A DNA stretch of 64,000 nucleotides from DATFNI01 sp963712305 (GCA_963712305.1 CAVQHI010000001.1:1984001-2048000); one strand, 5' to 3'; counted from the first letter of the stretch, positions 1-8,818 are shown. Translations and numbers: made by a program. The notes: generated from the letters alone by a model not told the origin.

Positions 1-2
1 TT

Positions 3-467
3 GCGGTTCGATATCCTAAATATGTTCACAGTGTTCACATGATCGCACCTGGTGGATTTTATCCGATGGAAGACCGGTTGTTTAGGATATCTGGACTTTT
101 CCCATTATCGGGATTATTGAAATCATCGGTGTTTGCCCGCATGGCTGGAAAGCTCATGTCAAAGCATCTCAACTCATACCAGGTAAGAAATGGAATTCGA
201 CTGCTTCGGTTACTGTCTGAAGTTTACCCCGTAATCAACCTGTACGACACGCGAATCATGTTACAGATCTATAAGATCATTCAGCCTGTCCATGTATACT
301 GGGGTGAAGCGGATGGACTCGTACCGGTGAAATATGCACACGAAACCTGCCAGCATTTCCCGAACGCTCAAAAACATGTCATCCCTGAGGCAGGACACAA
401 CGTACATCTTACGCATTCAAAAGAACTGGCTGAACTGATGCTCGATGCACTTGACTTTGAGAACTGA
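3..467 (+). CDS. Alpha/beta-hydrolase, C-terminal part (5' end outside window)
   Basis: The reading frame is open from the first in-frame codon at base 3, so the ATG at 39 is probably internal and the gene starts before the window. The visible part has the lid and C-terminal half of an alpha/beta-hydrolase fold. The segment WGEADGLVP carries the usual acid residue, and EAGHNVHL carries the catalytic-type His. The nucleophile elbow is not visible. Substrate cannot be told; esterase or C-C hydrolase-like activity is typical of the family. The stop lies 4 bases from the convergent stop of the next gene, with no clear terminator between them. Confidence 0.7.
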   Translation, partial: AVRYPKYVHSVHMIAPGGFYPMEDRLFRISGLFPLSGLLKSSVFARMAGKLMSKHLNSYQVRNGIRLLRLLSEVYPVINLYDTRIMLQIYKIIQPVHVYWGEADGLVPVKYAHETCQHFPNAQKHVIPEAGHNVHLTHSKELAELMLDALDFEN

Positions 468-470
468 TAC

Positions 471-1286
471 TTACCACATACCGCCAAATGAGAACGAGAT
501 TATCGGAGAGCCGAAATACTTTTGTGGTGGATTCACGTTCTCCTGGAACTGATACGTCTGTTGACTTCCGTTGCCCACTAACTGATATGCGTTCGGTTCC
601 AGCATCTGGATGCCGCTCGGATAGTAGTGAAAATAATAACCCACACTGATCGACCCGATATTCCTCATTTTACCCAGATCAACAGACACAACGACTTGTC
701 CGCTTGTTCCCCATTTCAAATGCCCGTCTTTCCAGCCTGAAAAGATATCGTTGATCGGTTCATATTGGGCAATAGGATTTCCGTTTGCATCAGCCAGATT
801 ACCGTAATCACGAACACCATTTTGGTTATAGTCCTTGAAATAGGGATACACAAAGGCCATGGCAGGTCCAGCGGCAGCAGCGATATGAACCCGGAAATTA
901 TCTTCCAGCAAGTGTGCAAATATTCGATGTCGTATACCGACGGTAAAAGGAAATGTAAATGCTCTTCTGTATTTATGCGGCGTTTCCTGACCGAAAAACG
1001 TAGTAATAGTCTGCTCGGATACGTTTTTCAATCCCGCTATCCGAAGATTGGCGGTCAGTTGGGTCATCGGTGATATGACTTGCCTATACTCTCCACCTAC
1101 GCCAAAGCCGAAGTTTGAGAGTAGCAGTTCAAAAGCCATCCCGCGATGCAGGTTTTTAGAAAATGGGGTTTCCGGCTTTCCGGGAGGCACAACAGGGGGT
1201 TGACTACCAATCTGTGCAATAGCAGCAGCCCCGATACTCATCAAAACGACAAAAGTCAGGACTGAAATCACGTTTTTCATAAACAA
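471..1286 (-). CDS. Secreted, probable outer-membrane beta-barrel protein
   Basis: The 271-residue product starts with a signal peptide: basic MFMKN, then a hydrophobic stretch ending near AAAIAQ. The mature part has alternating polar/aromatic segments such as FGFGVGGEY, FTVGIRHRIF and ISVGYYFHYY, and ends FSFGGMW. An aromatic last residue and such strands are usual for small outer-membrane barrels of the OmpW/OmpA-like type. No catalytic motif is seen. The function is unknown. It is divergent from the gene at 1438 and convergent with the hydrolase. A 24-base inverted repeat lies 34 bases upstream of its start. Confidence 0.55.
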   Translation of the reverse strand: MFMKNVISVLTFVVLMSIGAAAIAQIGSQPPVVPPGKPETPFSKNLHRGMAFELLLSNFGFGVGGEYRQVISPMTQLTANLRIAGLKNVSEQTITTFFGQETPHKYRRAFTFPFTVGIRHRIFAHLLEDNFRVHIAAAAGPAMAFVYPYFKDYNQNGVRDYGNLADANGNPIAQYEPINDIFSGWKDGHLKWGTSGQVVVSVDLGKMRNIGSISVGYYFHYYPSGIQMLEPNAYQLVGNGSQQTYQFQENVNPPQKYFGSPIISFSFGGMW

Positions 1287-1319
1287 CTATCTATAATTAG
1301 CTTCAGTTGCGTACTGATA

Positions 1320-1343
1320 TGTTCTGGATTAACGACCAGAACA
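1320..1343. promoter_or_regulatory. Inverted repeat TGTTCTGG-N8-CCAGAACA, possible operator
   Basis: Perfect 8-base arms separated by 8 bases (1328-1335) lie in the divergent spacer between the barrel gene and the 1438 gene. There is no run of T after it on either strand in the proper place, so it looks more like a protein-binding site than a terminator. The binding protein is unknown. Confidence 0.35.
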
Positions 1344-1527
1344 CCAAAAAAATTCGAAATAATATGTCAAATTCTGTGAAATGTAAGGAAAATATCAAAT
1401 AACACTTGCCTTAATCTATTTTGCCCTTATCTTCCGTGTGAAAAATTTACAAACTGCCTTTATACGGTTATGGTTATGTTTTTATTATAACCGAACTGAA
1501 TTGGCTTTATCTGAAACTACTAATCGT

Positions 1528-1914
1528 ATGCAGTCAGCACGAAAGTTCATCGTATTCGGACCAACCGAAACACTCAAGCGCTTTGGTCCAGCCTTATTGG
1601 AAGAAGTAAAACCAAAATACTCATATGAGTATAACTCATCCAGTAGCGAAGATCATATTTTGGTCTCCGTATTTGAAGAATATCAGCGCCAGCTCAACTC
1701 AAGTACTGCCCTGACCTCAGTATTCGAATTTTCCGGCAAAAGTCTTAAGATCAGCATTTTACCAACGGGAGGACGTATGGGATTCAGAGGCAGTTCACTC
1801 GACAACGAACGTCCGCTTATGGATCAGGTTACTGATTACATCATGGATTATGCCAAGCGATACGGCTTGAGTGTGCAGGAAATCGAGGATGCTTCAACCC
1901 AGGAAGCCGAGTAA
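1528..1914 (+). CDS. Hypothetical protein upstream of prmC
   Basis: I do not recognise this family. The frame can start at a GTG at 1438, but the ATG at 1528 (MQSARKFIVFG) gives a compact 128-residue product that looks more like a folded domain start. It is soluble and acidic at the C-terminus (QEIEDASTQEAE), with a Ser-rich acidic patch SSSSEDH near the middle. There is no signal peptide or membrane segment. It ends 8 bases before prmC, so the two are probably co-transcribed. No function is assigned. Confidence 0.5.
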   Translation: MQSARKFIVFGPTETLKRFGPALLEEVKPKYSYEYNSSSSEDHILVSVFEEYQRQLNSSTALTSVFEFSGKSLKISILPTGGRMGFRGSSLDNERPLMDQVTDYIMDYAKRYGLSVQEIEDASTQEAE

Positions 1915-1922
1915 CCAGCGGC

Positions 1923-2795
1923 ATGGCTCATGTTCCCGAAGAGTGGACGGTTTTGTCCATGATAAAATGGGGGACAGCTTACTTCGAAGAAAAAGGTGTT
2001 CCCTCCCCAAGGCTCAGTATTGAATGGCTCCTTGCGGATGTCCTGCAGACCCGCAGGCTGAATATCTACCTGCAATTTGACCGGCCCTTGTCCGACTCGG
2101 AATTGGCAGATATGAGAGGCAAGATCAAAAGACGCCTGAAACATGAGCCACTTCAGTACATCGTTGGTCATACTGATTTCATGGGTGCGCATTTACGGGT
2201 TACTCGGGATGTGCTCATCCCACGCCCCGAAACTGAACGCCTTGTTGAGTTGGCCCTGGAAACACTCCCAGGTGAAGCACCTTGCACTGTTCTTGATATC
2301 GGAACGGGATCTGGCTGTATAGCCATCTCCCTGAAGATGGAACGTCCGGACTGGGATATTTACGCTGTTGATCTTTCGAAACCAGCACTAGAGCTGGCGC
2401 GTGAAAATGCTATTCTTAATACTGCCGATATCACATTTTTGACTGGCGATCTGTTCAAACCAGAATCATTCACGGGTGATCTTCCTGAGAAACTCGATGT
2501 AATCGTTTCTAATCCACCCTATATACCAAATAAGGAACGACCGGAGATTGAACAGGAAGTCCGGGACTTCGAGCCGGGTATCGCACTCTTTACAGACGAT
2601 CTGATGAATGTTTATTCATCCATCAGAGGTATCGGTGAGATGAAGTTGGTGAAGGGAGGATATCTGTTCGTCGAGATTCACGAAGATTACAGTGAAGAAC
2701 TTCTTAATCTTTTCAAAAATCCGAGCTGGGAAGCTTCTCTTGTGCGTGACTATAACAGCAAAAATCGTGTAATTTTTGCCTTATATAAGGGTTAA
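1923..2795 (+). CDS. prmC: Release factor glutamine methyltransferase
   Basis: PrmC uses S-adenosylmethionine to methylate the Gln of the GGQ motif in release factors RF1/RF2, which improves translation termination. The 290-residue length is normal. An N-terminal helical domain includes PLQYIVGHTDF, typical of PrmC. The SAM-binding loop is DIGTGSGCIAISL (about residues 122-134), and the substrate-binding NPPY motif is at residues 197-200, followed by the usual acidic segment. It is the last gene before the probable replication origin and dnaA. Confidence 0.93.
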   Translation: MAHVPEEWTVLSMIKWGTAYFEEKGVPSPRLSIEWLLADVLQTRRLNIYLQFDRPLSDSELADMRGKIKRRLKHEPLQYIVGHTDFMGAHLRVTRDVLIPRPETERLVELALETLPGEAPCTVLDIGTGSGCIAISLKMERPDWDIYAVDLSKPALELARENAILNTADITFLTGDLFKPESFTGDLPEKLDVIVSNPPYIPNKERPEIEQEVRDFEPGIALFTDDLMNVYSSIRGIGEMKLVKGGYLFVEIHEDYSEELLNLFKNPSWEASLVRDYNSKNRVIFALYKG

Positions 2796-3204
2796 TATTC
2801 TAATTAATTGCTTGCTAATGAATTAGCGGGATTAACTCGAACGATTATCGCCCAGCCTTAAAAATGTGGATAAGTTGTTTAAAACTTTTTAATGAACGGT
2901 GCACCAGACCTGCCGATGCCTCTAGATCCATATTAAGCCAGTGTTAACACGATGCAAGTCTTATCCACACTTTTTTTAAAATTAATTTCAACCAATTGAG
3001 GGACAACATGTTATGCTGTTTAAAAGGATGTGGATAACTTTGCGCATAGTGGGACAAGAATTGTTTGACATAGGTCTGGGAAATTGTCATTTTCACTCCA
3101 CCGATCATCGGTGTGGGAGTTAGGGAATGTGGATAACTCCGGGAGGATGACACCATAAAGATCCTGTTAATTAATCTTGAACATGTAATTGTTAGCTTGC
3201 TACC
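2796..3204. other. oriC: Probable replication origin (oriC) with four DnaA boxes
   Basis: This 409-base gene-free stretch lies directly before dnaA. It holds four perfect DnaA boxes: TGTGGATAA at 2865-2873, 3029-3037 and 3128-3136, and TTATCCACA at 2961-2969. Next to the 2961 box is an AT-only run at about 2971-2990 that could be the unwinding element. Four exact 9-mers in 270 bases cannot easily be chance. They may also serve dnaA autoregulation, since one box lies 69 bases before the dnaA start. GC-skew was not computed. Confidence 0.75.
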
Positions 3205-4680
3205 GTGACTGAGGCGTCGTTTACTATTGGTTCTGATTCTGAAAGTGCTCATCAGGCATGGCAACGTTGTCTGGAGATCATCAGAGATAACATAAACTAT
3301 CAGAAGTTTAAATCATGGTTTGAACCTATCAAACCACTTAAACTCGAGGATAAAACATTAACTATTCAGGTACCTTCGCAATTTTGGTATGAATGGCTGG
3401 AAGAACATTATTATAATATGCTCCGCTCAACCATCACCAAAGTAATTGGTCAGGATGGTAAACTTGAATACTCTATCGTTCTCGAGAAGTCGAATACAAC
3501 AGTAGATTCCCGCACTGTCCGCTTGCCGCAACAGCCGGCTCCGCCGCATCATGATGACGAAGCTCAGGCTGCAATGCCATACTATCCGCCGCAACAAATC
3601 CATAATCCATTTGTAATACCGGGGATTCGCAAAAACAGAGTAAATTCGAACTTGAATCCCAGCTACATTTTTGAACGTTTTATCGAAGGTGACTGTAATC
3701 GCCTGGCTCGAAATGCATCTTTGGCCATCGCCGAAAATCCCGGAAAAAATTCCTTCAATCCTTTTTTTATTTATGGTGGCGTTGGTTTAGGAAAAACACA
3801 CCTGACTCAGAGCATTGGCAACAAGATCAAGCAGGATTACGGCGAGGAAAAATCAGTCCTTTATATTTCCTCTGAGAGTTTTACCAATGAGTTCGTGCAT
3901 GCGATCCGGAACAACCGCGCCAGCGAGTTTTCCATGTTTTATCGCCATGTGGACTGTCTGATCGTGGATGATATCCAGTTTTTCAGTGGCAAGGAGAAAA
4001 CTCAGGAGGAGTTCTTTCATATTTTCAACACGCTGCACCAGGAGGGAAAACAGATCGTCCTCAGCAGCGACCGGGCGCCCAAGGATATTCCAGATATTGA
4101 AGAACGACTGATCTCACGTTTCAGCTGGGGGCTCAGTGCTGATCTCCAGATGCCCGACTATGAAACACGCTATGCAATCCTGGAACGCAAGTCTCATGAT
4201 AATGGAGTCGAACTTGATCATGAAGTGATCGAATTTATCGCTCACAATTTCAAATCGAGCATTCGTGACCTGGAGGGTGCGATTATAAAATTGCTGGCCG
4301 CTTCATCGTTGCAGGGCATCGATGAAATTGACCTGCTCACGTCCAAACGGATTCTAAAGGACATGATCAAGGACTCGCGGGCCCACATCTCGATAGAGAG
4401 CATCCAGAGCCACGTGTGTGAGTATTTTGGAATGGATACCAACAAACTGAAAGACAAAACCCGGAAACAGGAGATCGTCGAGGCGCGCCAGATCGCCATG
4501 TATCTTTCCAAAAAATACACCAAGTCGAGCTTGAAAACGATTGGGTTACACTTCGGCGGGCGTGATCACTCTACTGTTATTCATGCCATCACCACTATTG
4601 AGGAACGTCTCAGAAGCAGTTCGAAGCATAAACGTATTCTCCAGGACCTTGAACATCAGATTGAACTAACAAGCATCTGA
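3205..4680 (+). CDS. dnaA: Chromosomal replication initiator DnaA
   Basis: DnaA binds 9-base boxes at the origin, forms an ATP-dependent filament and opens the duplex. The 491-residue product shows all four parts: domain I (WQRCLEIIRDNINYQKFKSW), a Pro/His-rich linker around residues 108-135, the AAA+ domain with Walker A GGVGLGKT at 191-198 and Walker B LIVDDIQF from 252, and the C-terminal DNA-binding domain with GGRDHSTV at 451-458. The start is a GTG at 3205, giving the normal domain I length. It is followed 14 bases later by folK. Confidence 0.97.
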   Translation: MTEASFTIGSDSESAHQAWQRCLEIIRDNINYQKFKSWFEPIKPLKLEDKTLTIQVPSQFWYEWLEEHYYNMLRSTITKVIGQDGKLEYSIVLEKSNTTVDSRTVRLPQQPAPPHHDDEAQAAMPYYPPQQIHNPFVIPGIRKNRVNSNLNPSYIFERFIEGDCNRLARNASLAIAENPGKNSFNPFFIYGGVGLGKTHLTQSIGNKIKQDYGEEKSVLYISSESFTNEFVHAIRNNRASEFSMFYRHVDCLIVDDIQFFSGKEKTQEEFFHIFNTLHQEGKQIVLSSDRAPKDIPDIEERLISRFSWGLSADLQMPDYETRYAILERKSHDNGVELDHEVIEFIAHNFKSSIRDLEGAIIKLLAASSLQGIDEIDLLTSKRILKDMIKDSRAHISIESIQSHVCEYFGMDTNKLKDKTRKQEIVEARQIAMYLSKKYTKSSLKTIGLHFGGRDHSTVIHAITTIEERLRSSSKHKRILQDLEHQIELTSI

Positions 4681-4694
4681 TCAGACAAGTGCAC

Positions 4695-5198
4695 ATGGAA
4701 CACACCGTGTATATTGCACTTGGATCCAATCTTGGAGATCGGTTGGAATATTTGAGAAAGGCATACCAATTTCTTAATGACCTCTCTGAACATCCCATTA
4801 TCGCTTCTCCGATCTATGAATCCGAGCCCGTAGGCCCTTCAGATTGTGATTATTTGAATGCTGTCGCCAGGATAACAACCTCATTTACACCTCTTGAATT
4901 ATTGGCAAAATGCAAGTCCTTCGAAGGAGATATCGGACGGGACCCCAATGCACCACCATGGTCGAATCGGGTCATTGATCTCGACATCATTTTTTATGAT
5001 GATTTGAGACTAAATGATGGAAAACTAAAAATTCCGCATCCTTCGTATCATGAAAGGCTCTTCGTTCTGTTACCGTTGCAGAAACTGATTCCTGACGGGC
5101 GCGATCCTATGAGTGGCATGTTTATAGAAGAAATGATAACATGCGCACCGAAAATCAGAATCACTGAGACCAACTTATCCTGGGATGCAGTCGCATGA
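4695..5198 (+). CDS. folK: 2-amino-4-hydroxy-6-hydroxymethyldihydropteridine pyrophosphokinase
   Basis: FolK transfers pyrophosphate from ATP to 6-hydroxymethyl-7,8-dihydropterin in folate synthesis. Diagnostic parts are the N-terminal YIALGSNLGDR, the YESEPVG loop, and the signature RVIDLDIIFYDD (from about residue 92), where the two Asp residues bind magnesium. I chose ATG 4695; an in-frame GTG at 4689 is the alternative. The stop overlaps the start of the following kinase by 4 bases (ATGA), showing translational coupling. Confidence 0.93.
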   Translation: MEHTVYIALGSNLGDRLEYLRKAYQFLNDLSEHPIIASPIYESEPVGPSDCDYLNAVARITTSFTPLELLAKCKSFEGDIGRDPNAPPWSNRVIDLDIIFYDDLRLNDGKLKIPHPSYHERLFVLLPLQKLIPDGRDPMSGMFIEEMITCAPKIRITETNLSWDAVA

Positions 5199-5833
5199 AC
5201 CAATTTGATTTCATTGCAATCGAGGGGGTTATCGGAGCGGGAAAAACATCACTCGCAAAACTGTTGGCCAAAAAACACGGTGCCAAGCTGGTTTTGGAGG
5301 AGTTTGAGGCGAATCCATTTCTGCCCAGGTTTTATGAAGATATGGAACGCTATGCTTTCCAGACACAATTATCATTCCTTGCATCACGCTTCCATCAGCA
5401 ACAGAAAATCTTCAATAAGGAGTTGTTCCATGATCTATCGATATCTGACTACCTCTTTGACAAGGATCGCATTTTCGCACGCGTCAATCTATCCGGCGAT
5501 GAAATGGCGCTTTATGACAAAATTTTCAGTATAATGAATTTGAAAACTCCCAAGCCAGACTTGGTTGTTTTTATTCAATGTACTGTGGAACGGCTGTTGT
5601 ATAACATCGAAATGAGAGACCGGGAATACGAACAGGACATCGATCCCGTTTACCTACAGGAACTCAATGATGTGTACAACCAATTTTTCCATCATTACGA
5701 TCGTTCTCCACTGATGATCATAAACGCAAGTGAAATTGACTTTGTTAATAACAAAGAACATTTGGATTACATCGATCAACAAATATTTTATTCACCCATC
5801 CGTAATACACATACACATATTACACCCGGTTAA
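5195..5833 (+). CDS. Deoxynucleoside kinase (dNK family)
   Basis: The enzyme phosphorylates deoxynucleosides to the monophosphates in nucleotide salvage. The P-loop GVIGAGKTS is at residues 11-19. The YAFQTQLSFLASR segment matches the substrate-binding helix of the deoxyadenosine/deoxyguanosine kinase family. The MRDREYEQDI segment is the DRE-type catalytic and lid region. Length (212) is normal for bacterial members. Exact nucleoside preference cannot be read. It overlaps folK by 4 bases, an arrangement I recall from Bacteroidota/Balneolota genomes. Confidence 0.85.
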   Translation: MNQFDFIAIEGVIGAGKTSLAKLLAKKHGAKLVLEEFEANPFLPRFYEDMERYAFQTQLSFLASRFHQQQKIFNKELFHDLSISDYLFDKDRIFARVNLSGDEMALYDKIFSIMNLKTPKPDLVVFIQCTVERLLYNIEMRDREYEQDIDPVYLQELNDVYNQFFHHYDRSPLMIINASEIDFVNNKEHLDYIDQQIFYSPIRNTHTHITPG

Positions 5834-5844
5834 TAAATAACAAC

Positions 5845-6078
5845 ATGCTTGATTTAATTCTTTTGATACTCTTGGTATGGGCTTTTGTACGCTTCTATAA
5901 GAGTTTTAGTAGTGGGAGCCGGGCATTTAATAAACAGATGCATAACTCAGGTCCAGCCAGAAATTCCAGAACCACGTTCTCACAGGGCGGGCGAAATTCC
6001 TTCGATGATATTGAGGAAGCAGAATATATTGAGATAAAGGAGAACGACAGAGAATCATCCAACTCCAACCGTTCCTGA
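5845..6078 (+). CDS. Small DUF4834-like membrane-anchored protein
   Basis: The product has 77 residues. An N-terminal hydrophobic helix (MLDLILLILLVWAFVRFY) is followed by a Gly/Ser/Asn-rich linker and an acidic tail with IEEAEYIEIKEND. This layout of one helix plus an acidic EAEYxEI-type tail resembles the DUF4834 family of Bacteroidota, whose role is unknown. It begins 11 bases after the kinase and is probably in the same operon. Family assignment is from memory of the pattern only. Confidence 0.55.
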   Translation: MLDLILLILLVWAFVRFYKSFSSGSRAFNKQMHNSGPARNSRTTFSQGGRNSFDDIEEAEYIEIKENDRESSNSNRS

Positions 6079-6218
6079 TCGTTATTTATGCATGTTGGAG
6101 GGTATATTGTCGGTTACTATACTTTATTTCTGATATTCACCGTCGATATTTTCTGCTATAATCTTGTTTAATTGTAACCGGACTACCTGAAAAGGTTTTC
6201 CTACTCACGGTCTTCACA

Positions 6219-6821
6219 ATGTTCTCCCGCGATCAATCATCAAGGAAATCCCATTCTACTTCCACTTTTCTTTCAATTGTGGGACTGATGTTATTTGCTC
6301 TCATTTTCATCTCAGTCTACCTGCAGTGGAATTCTTTTTTAACTGAGCATAAGAACGATGAACTGACCAACAGATTGAAAATCAAAGACAAGCAGCTTCA
6401 GTATCTGGAACAGACGACACAGGATATGCAATATCAATATCAACGCCTGCGAACACTTGTCGAAAGCACCAACCTGGCCGTTGTCCACATCCCCGGCAAT
6501 GTGCATGATTTTCAGCAGGGGACTCTGTTATGGGATCGACAGACACAGCGTTCGGCACTGTTTATTAATCAGCTCGTCCTCCCTCCCGACACCAACCTTT
6601 GCATCTGGTGGAAAGATCTGCCCGGCACCGGCTGGCAGTTAGCGAGTACTATCAAAGCTTACAGACCTGATACCATGTATACCCGGTTTAACCTTCCTTC
6701 CTTCAATAATGTTTCTGCCCTTGTATTCAGATTTAATGAAAGCAAAAATGATCATCCGGCCTTTGATAATGGCCGTGAGATAGCCCGTGTTTCCCTGATT
6801 AGCCCTCGTGAAAAGAAATAA
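6219..6821 (+). CDS. Membrane-anchored protein with an anti-sigma-K-like (RskA) C-terminal domain
   Basis: The 200-residue product has a short basic N-terminus, one membrane helix (about residues 17-37), a coiled-coil stretch (KHKNDELTNRLKIKDKQL...) and a beta-rich C-terminal domain. The start of that domain, GTLLWDRQTQRSALFI, then LVLPPDTNLCIWW, resembles the extracytoplasmic sensor domain of RskA-type anti-sigma-K factors. The usual cytoplasmic zinc-finger anti-sigma domain is missing and no sigma factor gene is nearby. It may be an orphan envelope sensor. The call is tentative. Confidence 0.4.
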   Translation: MFSRDQSSRKSHSTSTFLSIVGLMLFALIFISVYLQWNSFLTEHKNDELTNRLKIKDKQLQYLEQTTQDMQYQYQRLRTLVESTNLAVVHIPGNVHDFQQGTLLWDRQTQRSALFINQLVLPPDTNLCIWWKDLPGTGWQLASTIKAYRPDTMYTRFNLPSFNNVSALVFRFNESKNDHPAFDNGREIARVSLISPREKK

Positions 6822-6916
6822 AACGCAGACGACACAATCTCTGAAAATATTCCCTCTTCAACTGCTCAACGTGTGTTTGATTTTAGGATACAATGCAAAT
6901 TCCACTGTTTCCCCGA

Positions 6917-6951
6917 TGTCATTTTCCCGAAGCCTCTGGACGGAGAAATCT
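6917..6951. repeat. Dispersed palindromic repeat, left copy
   Basis: The copy starts TGTCATTTTCCCG and ends GGAGAAATCT. It is the reverse-oriented partner of the element at 7010-7045 (which reads AGATTCC...GGAATGACA). This pattern is a common intergenic repeat in many bacterial genomes. Confidence 0.5.
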
Positions 6952-7009
6952 AACCTGTCCGGAAACGCTAAAAATGGTACTGAATATATGCCGGGATCGC
7001 AGCCAGGAT

Positions 7010-7045
7010 AGATTCCTCTCCCGACACTTCGGGATCGGAATGACA
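7010..7045. repeat. Dispersed palindromic repeat, right copy
   Basis: The copy starts AGATTCCTC and ends GGAATGACA, with an internal hairpin TCCCGA-CACT-TCGGGA at 7019-7034. It is in inverse orientation to the copy at 6917-6951. It may act as a transcript end or be a mobile intergenic repeat. Confidence 0.5.
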
Positions 7046-7197
7046 ATGAGAGCTTTGTTTGCATGTTTACTTATCTCGAACTCATGTTGCTTACTATTTT
7101 GCTGTTTCAGTTGATTTCTTTCCACATTCCGGCAATTCTTTCCTGAGTTGTAATCCTCACTTCCCTGAATAACCCCAAATCTCGCATAGCATCGCTG

Positions 7198-7213
7198 TGG
7201 CATAAGGTTTGAA
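7198..7213 (+). promoter_or_regulatory. Sigma-54-like promoter before flgF
   Basis: The sequence is TGGCATAAGGTTTGAA. Against the -24/-12 consensus TGGCACGN4TTGCW it keeps TGGCA, the spacing and TTG; the C of TTGC is A. It ends 42 bases before the flgF start. An NtrC-type activator gene lies in the same flagellar region at 24429-25844. Confidence 0.5.
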
Positions 7214-7255
7214 TCAGTTTTAGCGAAAACAGTCACAGTTATTACCCTTGATGCT

Positions 7256-7993
7256 ATGATCGAGCGTTTAATACAATCTATGCAAGCTCTGCAGACCTTG
7301 TCTCGGGCCCAGGATGTAACAGCAAATAATCTTGCGAATATCAATACGCCAGGTTATAAGGCTCAGAAACTGTTTTATCAGGCTTTCCAGAAAGCTGTTA
7401 ACGGACAACAGGTAGATGTTCCTGATACGCTGGAAACAGCGAGTTCTGTGTCCGGAGAGATGCAGAAAACCAACAATCCACTCGATATGGCGATTAACGG
7501 GAAAGGATTTTTCCTTGTGAATTATGACGGTCGATCGGTTTTAAGCCGTAACGGCCGCTTCCATGTCGATTCAAAAGGGTTCCTTCGTGATTCCAACGAC
7601 GCCTATGTACAGGGGAAAGCCGGATCCATCTACATCCCCGAATTGCGAAGCGGAGCAACCAACGCCGCTGACACGAAAGTACAGATTTCAAAAGATGGCA
7701 CCATACGAATAAATGGAGCGGTTGTCGATCAATTACAATTAGCTTCCGTTCAGGATTATCAGAACCTCAGCCGCCTCAATAATTCCTACATGACAACCAA
7801 AGACGGCTCAAATCCTTTACCCGACACACAGAGCACGGTATCCCAGGGATTTTACGAATCATCTAATGTAGACCCTTTAAAGGAAATGATCTCTATGACT
7901 ACCAATATGCGCCTGTTTGAAACACAACAGCGAACCATGCAAACGATGGATCAGATATTGGGAAAAGTTACATCAGAACTCGGGAAATTTTAA
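7256..7993 (+). CDS. flgF: Flagellar basal-body rod protein FlgF
   Basis: FlgF is a proximal rod subunit of the flagellar axis. The 245-residue product has the N-terminal rod/hook motif ANNLANINTPGYKAQ, the central AINGKGFFLV signature of the FlgE/F/G group, and the C-terminal helix NVDPLKEMISMTTNMRLFE. It is shorter than the FlgG that follows and lacks FlgG's double N-terminal pattern, so FlgF fits best. It is the first gene of the plus-strand flagellar operon, 19 bases before flgG. Other rod genes (flgB, flgC, fliE) are not in this window. Confidence 0.88.
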   Translation: MIERLIQSMQALQTLSRAQDVTANNLANINTPGYKAQKLFYQAFQKAVNGQQVDVPDTLETASSVSGEMQKTNNPLDMAINGKGFFLVNYDGRSVLSRNGRFHVDSKGFLRDSNDAYVQGKAGSIYIPELRSGATNAADTKVQISKDGTIRINGAVVDQLQLASVQDYQNLSRLNNSYMTTKDGSNPLPDTQSTVSQGFYESSNVDPLKEMISMTTNMRLFETQQRTMQTMDQILGKVTSELGKF

Positions 7994-8012
7994 CCACTAA
8001 TACTGAAACACT

Positions 8013-8807
8013 ATGTTTCGAGCTTTACAAACGGCCGCTTTGGGCATGAGTGCCCAACAAATGTCTGTCGACAACATTGCCAACAACCTGGCCAACGTTA
8101 ATACGACCGGTTTCAAAAAAAGCACTATCGCTTTCCAGGACCTGTTCTATCAAACCATCAACGGTTCCGATCAGAGCTCTTCCGTCAACGGTGTTGGCAG
8201 CAGCGCACCCGATCTCCAAATTGGCCATGGTTCCCGTCCGGCTGCGACCATTCGGAATTTCAGCCAGGGATCGATGCAAAATACCGGCAACCCGCTCGAC
8301 ATGGCAGTCAGTGGATCCGGTTTTTTCCAGGTACTCAGACCTGATGGAACCGTTGCCTATACTCGTGACGGAACATTTACGCTCAATTCTGACGGAACAC
8401 TCGTAAACAGCTCCGGACTCCCACTAGCCAGCCAGATTCAGGTCCCACCTGATACGGTGAGTGTACAGATAACTAAAGACGGAAGTATAAACGCGATGCT
8501 TCAGGGGCAGACACAGCCTGCTAACCTCGGCCAGTTGCAACTGGCACGGTTTGTCAATCCTGAGGGCCTTCGCGCGCTTGGTGACAACCTGTATGCTTCA
8601 ACCGAAGCGTCAGGTGAGCCGTACCTTGGCACGGCCGGCATGGACGGTTTTGGGTCCATCGAACAAGGGTATCTCGAAAACTCAAACGTCGACATTGTCA
8701 ATGAGATGGTTTCCCTGATTACAGCACAACGTGCCTACGAGACCAATTCAAAGATGATCCAGACGGCTGATCAAATGATGTCGCTTACAAACAGTATCAA
8801 AAGATAA
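8013..8807 (+). CDS. flgG: Flagellar distal rod protein FlgG
   Basis: FlgG forms the distal rod through the P and L rings. The length (264) is typical. The N-terminal MFRALQTAALGMSAQQ and NNLANVNTTGFKKS are diagnostic for FlgG, as are the central PLDMAVSGSGFFQV and the C-terminal NSNVDIVNEMVSLITAQRAY. It sits between flgF and flgA in the usual order. Confidence 0.96.
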   Translation: MFRALQTAALGMSAQQMSVDNIANNLANVNTTGFKKSTIAFQDLFYQTINGSDQSSSVNGVGSSAPDLQIGHGSRPAATIRNFSQGSMQNTGNPLDMAVSGSGFFQVLRPDGTVAYTRDGTFTLNSDGTLVNSSGLPLASQIQVPPDTVSVQITKDGSINAMLQGQTQPANLGQLQLARFVNPEGLRALGDNLYASTEASGEPYLGTAGMDGFGSIEQGYLENSNVDIVNEMVSLITAQRAYETNSKMIQTADQMMSLTNSIKR

Positions 8808-8818
8808 TATCTGATCTG

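Larger units (their letters stand above)
6822..7255. other. Gene-free spacer before the flagellar cluster
   Basis: This 434-base stretch holds no gene that I can support; short frames here lack family features. It contains an inverted pair of repeat elements (6917-6951 and 7010-7045) and a sigma-54-like promoter at 7198-7213 before flgF. It separates the housekeeping block from the flagellar genes. Confidence 0.6.

Noticed and set aside
6808..7344. Short frames in the spacer before flgF (both strands)
   Set aside because: They lack ribosome sites and family features, and cross the repeat elements.
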